This document shows positions 16,505 through 24,954 of a stretch of 62,831 nucleotides of DNA, piece by piece. Location: assembly GCA_964502145.1 (NCBI GenBank), contig CAZCVI010000038.1, positions 1 to 62,831 of the forward strand, read 5' to 3'. Position 1 is the first letter of the stretch, and each line of letters starts with the position of its first letter. The notes under the pieces were generated by a model. That model was not told the DNA's origin. It did no database searches and saw only the letters and a program-made list of their open reading frames with translations. Both the position numbers and the translations under genes were made by a program. Source of the stretch: CAZCVI01 sp964502145. GTDB taxonomy: Bacteria; Acidobacteriota; Aminicenantia; UBA2199.

Positions 16505-18388
16505 TTATTTCATGTTCAACAGGTTGAGGAGTCCGATGGAGAGGAAGGGGACGTAAGTGATGATAAGAACGCTAACCACCTGGATAAATAAAAAGGGCAG
16601 GACATCCTTGTATACTTTCACCATGGGTTCCTTGAACCGGTAAGCGGCAAGAAATAAATTGAGTCCAACGGGCGGGGTCAGGTAACCGAGTTCGAGGTTA
16701 GCCAGGAAAATGATGCCCAAATGCACGGGATGGATGCCGAATAATTCTCCCAGGGGTAATATGAGGGGCACAACCACGAGGATAGCGGAGAAAATATCCA
16801 TGAAACAACCGGTGATGAGTAGTGCGATGTTGAGGAGCAGGAGGAAGACGTATTTGGAATGGATATTAGCATTCATCCAGGCGGCGAGTTTCATGGGTAT
16901 TTCGGCATCAATCATATAATAGGAGAGTCCATTGGCCAAAGCCAGGATGATGAGGACACCACCGATGATAGGGATACTTTTTAATACGACATTGGGCAGG
17001 TCGCGAATCTTGAGATCACGATTGACAAAGACTTCAATAATAAGTGTATATAAGACAGCAATAGCACTACTTTCTACCAGATTGGTATAACCGCCAAAAT
17101 AACCAAAAACAATCACCACGGGCAGCAACATTTCCCAGATGGCGCCACGCAGTGCTTTCAGCACTTCCTTGATGTGGAAGGGTTCACGAATAACCGGGTT
17201 TTTTTTGGCATACATCACCCCGAATACCACCATGACCAATACCATAAAGAATCCAGGGAGAATACCGCCAATGAATAGGTGTTTGATATTGATTTGCGCG
17301 GTGACACCGTAAATAATAATGGGTAAACTGGGGGGGAAAAGCAACCCGATACTACCGGAAGCCGTCAGTAAGCCAACACTGAACCTGCGACTGTAATTCC
17401 CCTTTTCCAACACGTAGATCAACAAGCCGCCTAAAGCGAGGATGGTTACGCCAGAGGCACCGGTAAAGGTGGTAAAAAAAGCGCATACCATGATGGCCAT
17501 GATCGATAAACCACCGGGAATAAATCCGAAAAGCGCTTTAAACAATTGTACCAATCGTTCACCGGCCTTACTTTCAGAAAGTAGGAAACCGGTCACGGTA
17601 AACAAGGGGATGGCGGGGATAGTACTACTGGTCAGCAATGCAAAGGCTTGATCGGGAATTGCTTCCAAGGGGAGCCCGTAGCGCGCAAAGAGCAGGAACC
17701 CAATGCCGCCGAGCACGATAAAAATACGGGCGCCAAAGATAGCGGATACAATGAGTAGTATTATCAACGGATAGGCAATGGCATGGTTAATGGAGTGATA
17801 GGTATCCTGAAAGGCGGTTAAGAATTCGGGCACCTGCTTTAACAGGACAGCAAGGATATTCAACAACGGGTCAAAACCGAGGAAAAGCCCCAGGGGAATT
17901 CCCAGCCAAGCCAAGCCGCGGTATTTTGTTTCCTTGGGGACACCCACAATAAAACGAATCCCAATCACGATGAATCCCAACACGATAATCAGCGACATCC
18001 ACCAAACATGGAAAGGACCTACTTTCTGGGTAAAATCAAAACCGGTAAGAGAAAAAGAGAAGGCGCTACAGGCAAAAGCGATCATCAACATGGAGGCGAC
18101 GACGGCGTTGGTGATGTCTATCCATCTTTTATAGGGGTCCTTGATATCCAGGTTAAGGGAGAGCGAGAGGTGCTGTTTTTCCCTGGAAGTGATCATGGCG
18201 GCAATAAACGTAAGTATCAGTCCCAAGTATTGAGTATAAGCCAGGGAATTGGCAACTCCTGTCTTAAAAAGGCGGGCGACTACTTCAATGGTGGGGAAGA
18301 GAGCCAGCAAGAACACGGCAAAAAAGGCGGCGAAGTTTTCGGTTCCATGTATATAAGTAATTATTTTTTCTTTAATGGTCATTTTCAT
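16505..18388 (-). CDS. TRAP transporter permease, fused DctQ-DctM
   Basis: The 627-residue inner-membrane protein joins the two TRAP membrane subunits. Residues 1-170 form the four-helix DctQ-like small subunit. After a linker, residues 190-620 form the large DctM-like subunit, with GxPLFxxxGFLLS (262 on), the P-rich GLLFPPSLP re-entrant loop and GCFMDIFSAILVVVPL. It moves a solute, usually a carboxylate, inward using the sodium gradient. It is the last gene of the operon behind DctP (21 nt). Fused QM forms are known; the substrate is unknown. Confidence 0.92.
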   Translation of the reverse strand: MKMTIKEKIITYIHGTENFAAFFAVFLLALFPTIEVVARLFKTGVANSLAYTQYLGLILTFIAAMITSREKQHLSLSLNLDIKDPYKRWIDITNAVVASMLMIAFACSAFSFSLTGFDFTQKVGPFHVWWMSLIIVLGFIVIGIRFIVGVPKETKYRGLAWLGIPLGLFLGFDPLLNILAVLLKQVPEFLTAFQDTYHSINHAIAYPLIILLIVSAIFGARIFIVLGGIGFLLFARYGLPLEAIPDQAFALLTSSTIPAIPLFTVTGFLLSESKAGERLVQLFKALFGFIPGGLSIMAIMVCAFFTTFTGASGVTILALGGLLIYVLEKGNYSRRFSVGLLTASGSIGLLFPPSLPIIIYGVTAQINIKHLFIGGILPGFFMVLVMVVFGVMYAKKNPVIREPFHIKEVLKALRGAIWEMLLPVVIVFGYFGGYTNLVESSAIAVLYTLIIEVFVNRDLKIRDLPNVVLKSIPIIGGVLIILALANGLSYYMIDAEIPMKLAAWMNANIHSKYVFLLLLNIALLITGCFMDIFSAILVVVPLILPLGELFGIHPVHLGIIFLANLELGYLTPPVGLNLFLAAYRFKEPMVKVYKDVLPFLFIQVVSVLIITYVPFLSIGLLNLLNMK

Positions 18389-18409
18389 TTTTTATGCTTT
18401 TTTTTCTTC

Positions 18410-19432
18410 TTATTTGGTGGGTTTATTTTTCCGATAGGTGGCAAGGTGATTGACAATACGATCATAAATATCTTTGGAAAAGGCCTTGCCGATCAGTTGG
18501 TCCATGCCTTTGTCCGCGGTTTCGCGCCATTTTCCCAGGGCATCGGCTGGAGGATTAACGATCTTGAGGCCGTGGGTTTTCATGGTATCAATCGCTTCTT
18601 TTTCCAAAGAGACTGTGGCGTCGTACAATCCGTTGCCCAATTTTTTTGTAGCGGCCAGCATTTTCTCAGTATATTTTTCCGGTATTTTCTTCCAGGTTTG
18701 TTCGGGGATGATGATACCGCCCACTAAAGGCGAGATGCGTTGGGAGCACATGTTGGGGGTGAAGGGGAAGTATTGGCCCGATGCAGCGAGAATAGCAGGC
18801 AGGTAGAAAGCGTTGACCATACCGCTCTGGAGTGCGATCAGCATGTCTTTTAATTCGGTGGGCACGATATGGAAACCGGATTTTTTCCAGGCTTGTTCCA
18901 TTTCTGGTTCACCGGTGGAGAAGGCGAGTTTATGCTTTTTCATATCGTCGGGGTAGTTGACGGGGTCCTTGCTAAAAAAATGAAGCCAGCCAGCCATGGT
19001 GAGCAGAACCAATTTAAAACCTTTTTTTTCCATTTCTTGTTCGAAAAAAGGTCGCATCTTATCCATGACATAATTAAGTTCGCCGATATCGGTGATCATA
19101 AGGGGGATATTGAGTGCGAATATATCGGGGTAGACGTTGGTTAGGCCCATGTTGGTGAGAACTGCGCCGTTGAGCAAGCCGATGCGCATTTTGCGGACCA
19201 TATCTTGTTCGGTGCCAGCGATACCACCGGGGAATATTTTAATCGTGACCTCGCCATTGGAAATTTCTTCCCATTGTCGGCCCAGGTCTTTGAGGGCTTT
19301 GTCCCAAGGGGAGCGTGACGGGGCGATGCTGCCGATTTTGATCACTACAACGGGGTACAGTGGCGTGGCTGATGTTAAAACCAGTGAGATCAGCAATAGT
19401 GCCGATAATATTTTAATGATAGAAATTTTCAT
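18410..19432 (-). CDS. TRAP transporter solute-binding protein (DctP type)
   Basis: The 340-residue periplasmic protein has a signal peptide (hydrophobic 5-28). The DctP fold follows, shown by IKIGSIAP..SPW.KAL, GGIAGTEQDMVRKMRIG and the FALNIPLMI strand. It captures the substrate and delivers it to the fused DctQM permease. The usual carboxylate-binding Arg cannot be assigned safely by eye; a candidate sits in the MVRKMRIG helix. Its ATG overlaps the end of the TatT gene by 4 nt, so translation is coupled. Confidence 0.92.
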   Translation of the reverse strand: MKISIIKILSALLLISLVLTSATPLYPVVVIKIGSIAPSRSPWDKALKDLGRQWEEISNGEVTIKIFPGGIAGTEQDMVRKMRIGLLNGAVLTNMGLTNVYPDIFALNIPLMITDIGELNYVMDKMRPFFEQEMEKKGFKLVLLTMAGWLHFFSKDPVNYPDDMKKHKLAFSTGEPEMEQAWKKSGFHIVPTELKDMLIALQSGMVNAFYLPAILAASGQYFPFTPNMCSQRISPLVGGIIIPEQTWKKIPEKYTEKMLAATKKLGNGLYDATVSLEKEAIDTMKTHGLKIVNPPADALGKWRETADKGMDQLIGKAFSKDIYDRIVNHLATYRKNKPTK

Positions 19433-20424
19433 TTGATTTCCTCCTTCTTTTCTTCCGCTTGGGGTTCTGTTGGAACATCTGGTAATTGTTCTTCTTTGGG
19501 TAAGAAGAAATCTTCGACATGTTCCAAGAACCAGCGGGCTTTTCTTTGGTCCAGGGTATTGACCAGCCGGATTTCTGGGCTGGTATCTGTATTGATGGCC
19601 ACTGCTTTTTGCAGTAGTTCTGTAAATTCGGTGACGTTTTGATCGGCGATACTGACGGTAGTGGCGAGGGAGAGGTAGGGAGCAGCAGCTTTCCCACCGG
19701 AAGCGGTTACTGCCAATTGGTAATGTTGGCGGGCTTTTTCATAACTACCGCCCATGTATTCGGGCAGGGAACCGTAGTACAGGATGTAAAAGTTGTGGAT
19801 ATCGCCTATACCGAAGTTAGGGTCGAGTTCAAGAACTTTTTCAATGAGAGCGGCAGCGCCGGGCAGGGTGATCCCCAGGTTCATATCAAAGGGATCGATG
19901 GCAAACGCGCCCATCCAACCAGCGCCAGCCCAATATAACATCTTGGCATCTTGTTTTTTAAAGGGGGCCAGTGCTTCTTTGAATTTCCGTTGATCCATTT
20001 TTGCTCTGAAGCCCTTGTGTTTGCGTTCCAGTCCGTTGAGAATGATATCGCGACCCCTCAGGTAGAGGTTTTTAGCCCGTTTGAACATGAATTCCTGGTT
20101 TTTATAGTCTGCTTCGGAGAGCATACTGGCCGGGGTATGGATGAATGCATTGGCATACATGACATACAGGCTTCCAGTAGTGAGTTGTAGACCGCTGTGG
20201 CCGGGGAGGGAAGCGAGTAGGGACTCGTACATTTTTATTGCAAAGGGGAGGGCTGCGCCCACCAGTTCGGGGTCGTTGTCACCGGTGAACACGGTGTTGC
20301 TGGTGTCACTTGTCAAAGCGTTGGCCACGGTGTTCATGGCCATTTTTTTAATTGAACATCCGTTTAAAGTCAATACTATTATTAATACTAATACGTAAGC
20401 ATGAGTGGCGATTTTATTTTTCAT
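19429..20424 (-). CDS. TRAP-associated TatT-type TPR lipoprotein
   Basis: The 331-residue lipoprotein has a lipobox LNGC (Cys 23). The body is helical and matches the TRAP transporter T-component family: ALPFAIKMYESLLASLPGH and LLLRG/YLRGRDIILNGLE-type helices, and a TPR-like C-terminal half (PEYMGGSYEKARQHYQLAV). In Treponema pallidum the family member forms a trimer with the TRAP binding protein at the membrane and is thought to feed hydrophobic ligands to it. It is the first gene of this three-gene operon. GGAGG precedes the ATG. The pairing with DctP here supports the same role. Confidence 0.88.
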   Translation of the reverse strand: MKNKIATHAYVLVLIIVLTLNGCSIKKMAMNTVANALTSDTSNTVFTGDNDPELVGAALPFAIKMYESLLASLPGHSGLQLTTGSLYVMYANAFIHTPASMLSEADYKNQEFMFKRAKNLYLRGRDIILNGLERKHKGFRAKMDQRKFKEALAPFKKQDAKMLYWAGAGWMGAFAIDPFDMNLGITLPGAAALIEKVLELDPNFGIGDIHNFYILYYGSLPEYMGGSYEKARQHYQLAVTASGGKAAAPYLSLATTVSIADQNVTEFTELLQKAVAINTDTSPEIRLVNTLDQRKARWFLEHVEDFFLPKEEQLPDVPTEPQAEEKKEEIK

Positions 20425-20537
20425 TTCGTCTCTGCCTCCAATAGGTTTTTAAAAGGAAATTATATCATATCTATTGCAATTTTGCACAAGAATTAAGTAA
20501 ATTTGTAAAGATTGCCTTAAATTGGATGGCTGGGAAC

Positions 20538-20561
20538 CCCTTATAAAAATTTTTATGAGGG
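20538..20561. repeat. 24-nt palindrome upstream of the TRAP operon
   Basis: CCCTTATAAAAA runs directly into TTTTTATGAGGG, twelve base pairs with one wobble. It lies between the end of the gene at 20608 and the TRAP operon start, so it could be a terminator for the former or an operator for the latter. Confidence 0.4.
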
Positions 20562-20607
20562 ACCCGCCGGGGGTAAAGGTGGAATTGCGGCCATAAAAAA
20601 AGTCCGG

Positions 20608-21663
20608 TTATGCCCAGAAGGGGATATATTTGGCAAATTTTTTAGACTTTAATCCTGGGCCGTAGATTTTGATTAAACCTTCCGCGATTGTATCGGCGAT
20701 AATTTTGGAAGCGGTGCGGTAGTTTTCTTCCTGCATATTGAACCGTTCTCTGAGGGACGTATTGGTCATATAATCGCCGACGACAAATTTTAAGGAGCAG
20801 TGTTGGTAGCAGGCCCTGATTTTATCGTATTTATCCATGAGTTGGAGGGGTTTGGGGCCATAGAGGATCACTTTGAGAAAGTTTTCGTTGGCGATAAAAT
20901 TGGGAGCGGGAGATTGGAGTAGTTCGATGCTATTAATAACCTTATCAATGCCGCTACCGCGCTCTTCGCAAATGTTAATTCTTCTCATGAAGTCTGTCAG
21001 TTTTTCATTTCGTGATCGGGGGAGATGGTCGATGAATCGTAAAGTATCAATGAGAGGGCTACCGGGGTTGCTTATTTCGATGCGGTCTGCGAAGATTTCC
21101 ACCATGGGGCCTGCGCCTCTGATGGTGAAATCCTGGTGAATCAAGGCATTGGCTACCAGTTCGCGAACGGCTATTTCGGGGAACATCTTTATTTCTTGGC
21201 GAAAGGCGCCAATGATTTCTTCATGGCTGGGTAGTCGTTCGGTGATGTATTCGATCAGCGTGTTAAAACCGGCGGCGTAGCCATTCTTGCCGCGATGTTC
21301 TTTAATGGTTTCCAGGCGATCATTTGCCTTGTAGAAAATTACCCGGATTACTTTTCTTGACAGTGTATCGAAAGAATTGAGATCGTAGGCAAAAAGGATG
21401 GCGCCCAGATTGGTGATATGGTAACGTCCGAGGCTTGCTTTTTGAATGAATCTTTCCTGTTCCAATCTTTCAAGAATGCCCGTTCTGTTTTCAGGGAGAG
21501 GTTGGCGAGTCAACTTGAAATAAGCGGGATAATCCAGTTTATTGATTGCTTCGATTTCATCGACATCTTTTATTGCGAAGTCGGTTTCAAATTGCATACA
21601 CTCGGTCTCGGAAGGCAGGACTCGCAATTCATCAATCAATCTTTTCAGATTTTCTTCCGTCAT
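20608..21663 (-). CDS. RecG-like/HATPase regulator lacking its AlbA_2 domain
   Basis: The 351-residue protein belongs to the putative ATP-dependent DNA helicase RecG/HATPase_c_4 regulators. Recognisable parts are the N-terminal LPSETECMQFE start, LDYPAYFKLTRQPLPENR at about 43-60, ITNLGAILFA, the ATPase-like ELVANALIHQDF and IEISNPGSP, and ERGSGIDK. In full-length relatives an AlbA_2 DNA-binding domain of about 120-150 residues lies between the EFK-type start and the LDYPAYF motif. Here only about 15 residues remain and the frame continues, so the domain has been cleanly lost. The C-terminus is a winged-helix-like segment. GAGG precedes the ATG. Confidence 0.82.
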   Translation of the reverse strand: MTEENLKRLIDELRVLPSETECMQFETDFAIKDVDEIEAINKLDYPAYFKLTRQPLPENRTGILERLEQERFIQKASLGRYHITNLGAILFAYDLNSFDTLSRKVIRVIFYKANDRLETIKEHRGKNGYAAGFNTLIEYITERLPSHEEIIGAFRQEIKMFPEIAVRELVANALIHQDFTIRGAGPMVEIFADRIEISNPGSPLIDTLRFIDHLPRSRNEKLTDFMRRINICEERGSGIDKVINSIELLQSPAPNFIANENFLKVILYGPKPLQLMDKYDKIRACYQHCSLKFVVGDYMTNTSLRERFNMQEENYRTASKIIADTIAEGLIKIYGPGLKSKKFAKYIPFWA

Positions 21664-21695
21664 GTTAATTACCTCGTCATCAGATTAACGTTTTC

Positions 21696-21724
21696 ATTTT
21701 ACCAGTAATTGCAATAGAAATCAA
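21696..21724 (-). promoter_or_regulatory. Promoter of the RecG-like regulator
   Basis: TTGATT (21719-21724), 17 nt, TAAAAT (21696-21701), preceded by TGG as an extended -10, on the minus strand. Confidence 0.5.
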
Positions 21725-21760
21725 AATTATTTTTTCCACTCAATTGGAAGGTAAAGAATA

Positions 21761-22708
21761 CTACTGTTTCTTCCTTCCGGGGAGGTGGAGTTTGGCGTTT
21801 TCCAGTACTTTGATGATGAGGGGACCATATTTATAGGCATTGGCTCGGGACAGGAGGGCGGTTATATTTCGGTGGGTCAAGCGGTTATTATAAAAAGAGT
21901 GGTCAGCAGGAAAAGGTTTAAACCGTTTCCCCTGTTCTTGGAAACTGAGAATGACGCTTTCCATGGTGAGGTAGGGCACGAATTTTTTTATGATGGGATC
22001 GTAACGGAAGGTTAAACGGTCCAGATCCAATACGTCATCATAACAGAAAAGGCTGAAGAAAACGATGTATGAAGCAAGTTTTTGGGTATCAAAATAACGT
22101 TCCAATAATATAAGTGGTTCGCTGGTCCTGCTTTGGACCTGATAGAGGATGCGGTGCAACAGCAGCACATCATTACCCAAGCGCAAGAAATATTGACCAT
22201 TCTCTTCGCGGATTTGTTCGTAAATACGTTCTTCAATGATGTAAATCCCGATGAGGACATTGTTGATTTTTAACTGCACGAGTTGGGGAACGGAACTTTC
22301 CAAACCCCAATAGCTGGCAGTTTTAAAAAAATTGTAGAGGGCTTTTCCTGCGGAACCGAGGCTGTAGAGATTGTAGCGGATACCGTCAATGTTCAATTCA
22401 AAATCAAACGAATACTCGGTCACATGTCTGATTTTGATGGGAGATACAGCGCGGTTTTTTTGAATCAACCCGACATTGCACCACTTTTCGGCTGCCCCGG
22501 CATTAAAGAGTTCTACCAGATCGTTGGCAGAGAGTTTTAATTCAATAGTATTTCGTATTTCCTGCTGTAGTTTAAGGGGATTGCTGTCAAAACGCCCGAT
22601 GAAGATCAGGAACAAAACAGCGATCACGATAAAAACAGCCAGAATGAGATAGAGAAGTTTCTGAAAGCGGCGTTCTATGGCAAATAAAATCTCATCCCTG
22701 ACGATCAT
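21761..22708 (-). CDS. Membrane-anchored CotH-like protein
   Basis: The 315-residue protein has one N-terminal membrane helix (about 16-38); the rest should lie outside the membrane. It resembles a diverged CotH domain: VQLKINNVLIGIYIIEERI recalls the CotH strand V.VYLNG.Y.GLY.L.E, and KKFVPYLTMES sits where CotH has its IPWD.D motif. The acidic catalytic residues are not clearly kept, so it may be inactive or structural. It is the last gene of the CotH/VTC/DUF4956 operon, 35 nt after DUF4956. The family call is tentative; an unrelated extracytoplasmic protein is possible. Confidence 0.55.
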   Translation of the reverse strand: MIVRDEILFAIERRFQKLLYLILAVFIVIAVLFLIFIGRFDSNPLKLQQEIRNTIELKLSANDLVELFNAGAAEKWCNVGLIQKNRAVSPIKIRHVTEYSFDFELNIDGIRYNLYSLGSAGKALYNFFKTASYWGLESSVPQLVQLKINNVLIGIYIIEERIYEQIREENGQYFLRLGNDVLLLHRILYQVQSRTSEPLILLERYFDTQKLASYIVFFSLFCYDDVLDLDRLTFRYDPIIKKFVPYLTMESVILSFQEQGKRFKPFPADHSFYNNRLTHRNITALLSRANAYKYGPLIIKVLENAKLHLPGRKKQ

Positions 22709-22743
22709 ACGTTATCCATCATCCTTATTATTTAGACCGGTAT

Positions 22744-23427
22744 TTAGCCGGGTATTTCCCCACGGTAGTAGACGATGTTGACGACGGAGACGTCTTCAAT
22801 ATTACGGATGTGATTGATCAGTTCGTCTTCTTGGGCTTCTTCTTGGCCGCCAGTGAATTTGATTTCATAGATGATTTCTGTGCCTACTTTGCTGTTTGAG
22901 TTTCGCATTCTGAGGTTGAAGTTCTCGGTGTTTTCCATGACATAACGGCGTACTTTTGCCGCATCGAACTGGCCGCCTTTAACGACCAGGATATAAGGGT
23001 AAGCTTCATAGGATTTCTTTTTAAAGATGAAGAGAAGCATGGCAATGATGAGGGAACCGATGACAGCGATATAGTAGGACCCGGTTCCTGAAGAGAGACC
23101 GGCGGAAATTCCCCAGAAGAGGAACCCGATATCCCGGGGGTCTTTGATAGCGGAACGAAAGCGGATGATCGAGAGTGCGCCGACCATACCGAGAGAAAGG
23201 GCGAGGTTGGAACCAATCACCATCATGACCATGGCGGTGACCATGGAAGTGAGCAGGATGGTGAGGTTAAAATTCATAGAGTACATGACACCAGTATAGG
23301 TTTTTTTGTACACCCAATAGATGAAGAGGGCGACGATAAGTGTCATCAACATATTGGCGATAATGGCGCCGATACTCATGAGATCACTGGTACTACGGAT
23401 ATAATCGAACAAATCTACTTTGCCCAT
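22744..23427 (-). CDS. DUF4956 membrane protein
   Basis: The 227-residue protein has four membrane helices (about 20-38, 48-70, 80-100, 108-132) and a soluble C-terminal domain. The block LGMVGALSIIRFRSAIKDPRD is the signature of DUF4956 proteins. The C-terminus looks like a small alpha/beta domain (FTGGQEE...LINHIRNIEDVSVVNIVYYRG). The family is repeatedly found beside VTC-domain and CotH genes, as here, and probably works in the same membrane complex. Its biochemical function is not established. Confidence 0.9.
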   Translation of the reverse strand: MGKVDLFDYIRSTSDLMSIGAIIANMLMTLIVALFIYWVYKKTYTGVMYSMNFNLTILLTSMVTAMVMMVIGSNLALSLGMVGALSIIRFRSAIKDPRDIGFLFWGISAGLSSGTGSYYIAVIGSLIIAMLLFIFKKKSYEAYPYILVVKGGQFDAAKVRRYVMENTENFNLRMRNSNSKVGTEIIYEIKFTGGQEEAQEDELINHIRNIEDVSVVNIVYYRGEIPG

Positions 23428-23478
23428 ATTGCTTGCTCCTTTTTTTTTATGGCATTTTCATTCATATTTTCATTCATA

Positions 23479-24192
23479 TTATCTATAATGAAGAATCCGG
23501 GTGAAATAATATTTGCTGATGGCGAAACGTTCGGCCTGGCGGAATTTTAATATCTCGCGGATCCAATCGGGTAAAAATTCTTTGAATTTAACCTCCAGCA
23601 CGACGGTTTCTTCATCAAAGGCTTGGAGGGTGGTGATGTGTTTGTTATAGAGATCAAAATTGATGCTGCTGCCACGGATGTTTTTATCAAAGGTGATGCG
23701 TATATCATCGGATGGTCCAATAAAGGCTTCGCGGTCGTAATCGACGATGACAGCGGGGCGGTACAAATCCTGGGCCATGTAATAATAAACATTATTGAGG
23801 GTGGAATCATTGTATTTTAGCAGTACTTCTTTATTGCCAGCGATCAGTTCCAAGGCATCGGGGCGGGAAAGGGTGGCACTTTCTTTAAAGACATATTGTT
23901 CGATACGGTTCTTGATTTCAATTTTGGCATCCTGCTGGTCCTCGGCATAAATACGCAGGCGTATCTTTTTGCGGCGGTAATTGCCGCACACTTTTTCGTA
24001 GAGATCATCGTTTTCCAAGGTATCAAAATAGAGGCTACGAATCCAGTACTCACCGTTTTCATTGCAATTGGGGTCCACCTGCATGGTATCGGCAAAGATT
24101 TTGGCCAGGGACTGGTATTCCCAGGTGCTAATATAGCTGATGAAATACTTTAGTTCATGCCTGTACCGTTCGGTAAATTTATTGTTTTCCAT
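23479..24192 (-). CDS. VTC-domain polyphosphate polymerase-like protein
   Basis: From the ATG at 24192 the protein has 237 residues and is a single VTC (CYTH-like tunnel) domain. Visible signatures are RYRHELKYFI at the N-terminus, IRSLYFDT, RRKKIRLRIY, KIEIKNR and VVLEVKFKE. These basic and acidic strands line the tunnel that binds triphosphate and metal in the yeast Vtc4 polyphosphate polymerase. An open frame continues 40 codons upstream, but it has no family similarity and overlaps the preceding gene. GGAG lies at good spacing before 24192. The start overlaps the upstream gene by 14 nt, indicating coupled translation. Confidence 0.9.
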   Translation of the reverse strand: MENNKFTERYRHELKYFISYISTWEYQSLAKIFADTMQVDPNCNENGEYWIRSLYFDTLENDDLYEKVCGNYRRKKIRLRIYAEDQQDAKIEIKNRIEQYVFKESATLSRPDALELIAGNKEVLLKYNDSTLNNVYYYMAQDLYRPAVIVDYDREAFIGPSDDIRITFDKNIRGSSINFDLYNKHITTLQAFDEETVVLEVKFKEFLPDWIREILKFRQAERFAISKYYFTRILHYR

Positions 24193-24874
24193 TTTGGGTT
24201 GCTCCGGGTTGCGATGATTTGGGGGGCATGTTCTTTTTGGTTTTGGTGTCTTGGAATCGGTAGCGAACGCGGTTGTTTTCCTTGACAAAATAGAGATAGT
24301 AACGGTTGTCACTGTATTTGCGGAAGTGGTATTTAAAGAGTTCCTCGCCTTTGCCCAGATTCAGCACGCGAAGTACCAGTACTTCGGCAGTTTCATCGCC
24401 ATTGCGGTTGTAGAAACGGGGGTACGAGATATTATAGCCACTGAATTGGATATCCAGGTTCCGTTTTCGTTTGAGGTAACGTTTGGCTTGACGGATATAG
24501 CTGTCTTTGTCTTTTAATTGGTTGCGTTGGGTGGGGTGCAGCACGAGTTTAATAAAATCGTAATACCGGTCCATGGCACGATTGCGATTGTAGAGGAGAT
24601 AATAATTGCATTCCAACATATGAACAAGAGCACAAATCTGCCTGCCAGGATCAGGGGTGGACTGAAAACGTTTGACTTCTTTTTTGATCTTGGCTTTGAC
24701 CTCCAGTTCGGTGCGGGCTTGAAAAGCGAAGGCTTCCACCCTGACGAATACCTCCTCTTTGACCAGCACAAAATCAGAAAGCCACCAGCCAATAGCCAGT
24801 AGGATTACAAATATAAATATGTATAGCCATCGTTCAAGATGGGGAGGGATTGGCCAGGGGAGCTTTTTTAGCAT
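24179..24874 (-). CDS. Membrane-anchored protein of unknown function in CotH operon
   Basis: The 231-residue protein has one N-terminal membrane helix (about 16-36, LYIFIFVILLAIGWWLSDFVLV) and a basic, helical-then-strand outer part rich in Tyr, Arg and Lys. I recognise no domain. It has no obvious Shine-Dalgarno; the 80 nt before it holds a copy of the tccagtaag microrepeat. Position between the large CotH protein and VTC suggests an accessory role in the same complex. Confidence 0.65.
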   Translation of the reverse strand: MLKKLPWPIPPHLERWLYIFIFVILLAIGWWLSDFVLVKEEVFVRVEAFAFQARTELEVKAKIKKEVKRFQSTPDPGRQICALVHMLECNYYLLYNRNRAMDRYYDFIKLVLHPTQRNQLKDKDSYIRQAKRYLKRKRNLDIQFSGYNISYPRFYNRNGDETAEVLVLRVLNLGKGEELFKYHFRKYSDNRYYLYFVKENNRVRYRFQDTKTKKNMPPKSSQPGATQNGKQ

Positions 24875-24954
24875 TTTGTTGTGGACGATATGGACTTACT
24901 GGACAAGTGAAAAAGAAGCGTTTGCTGAATATCTATTGTGCTTTTCATTTTTTT

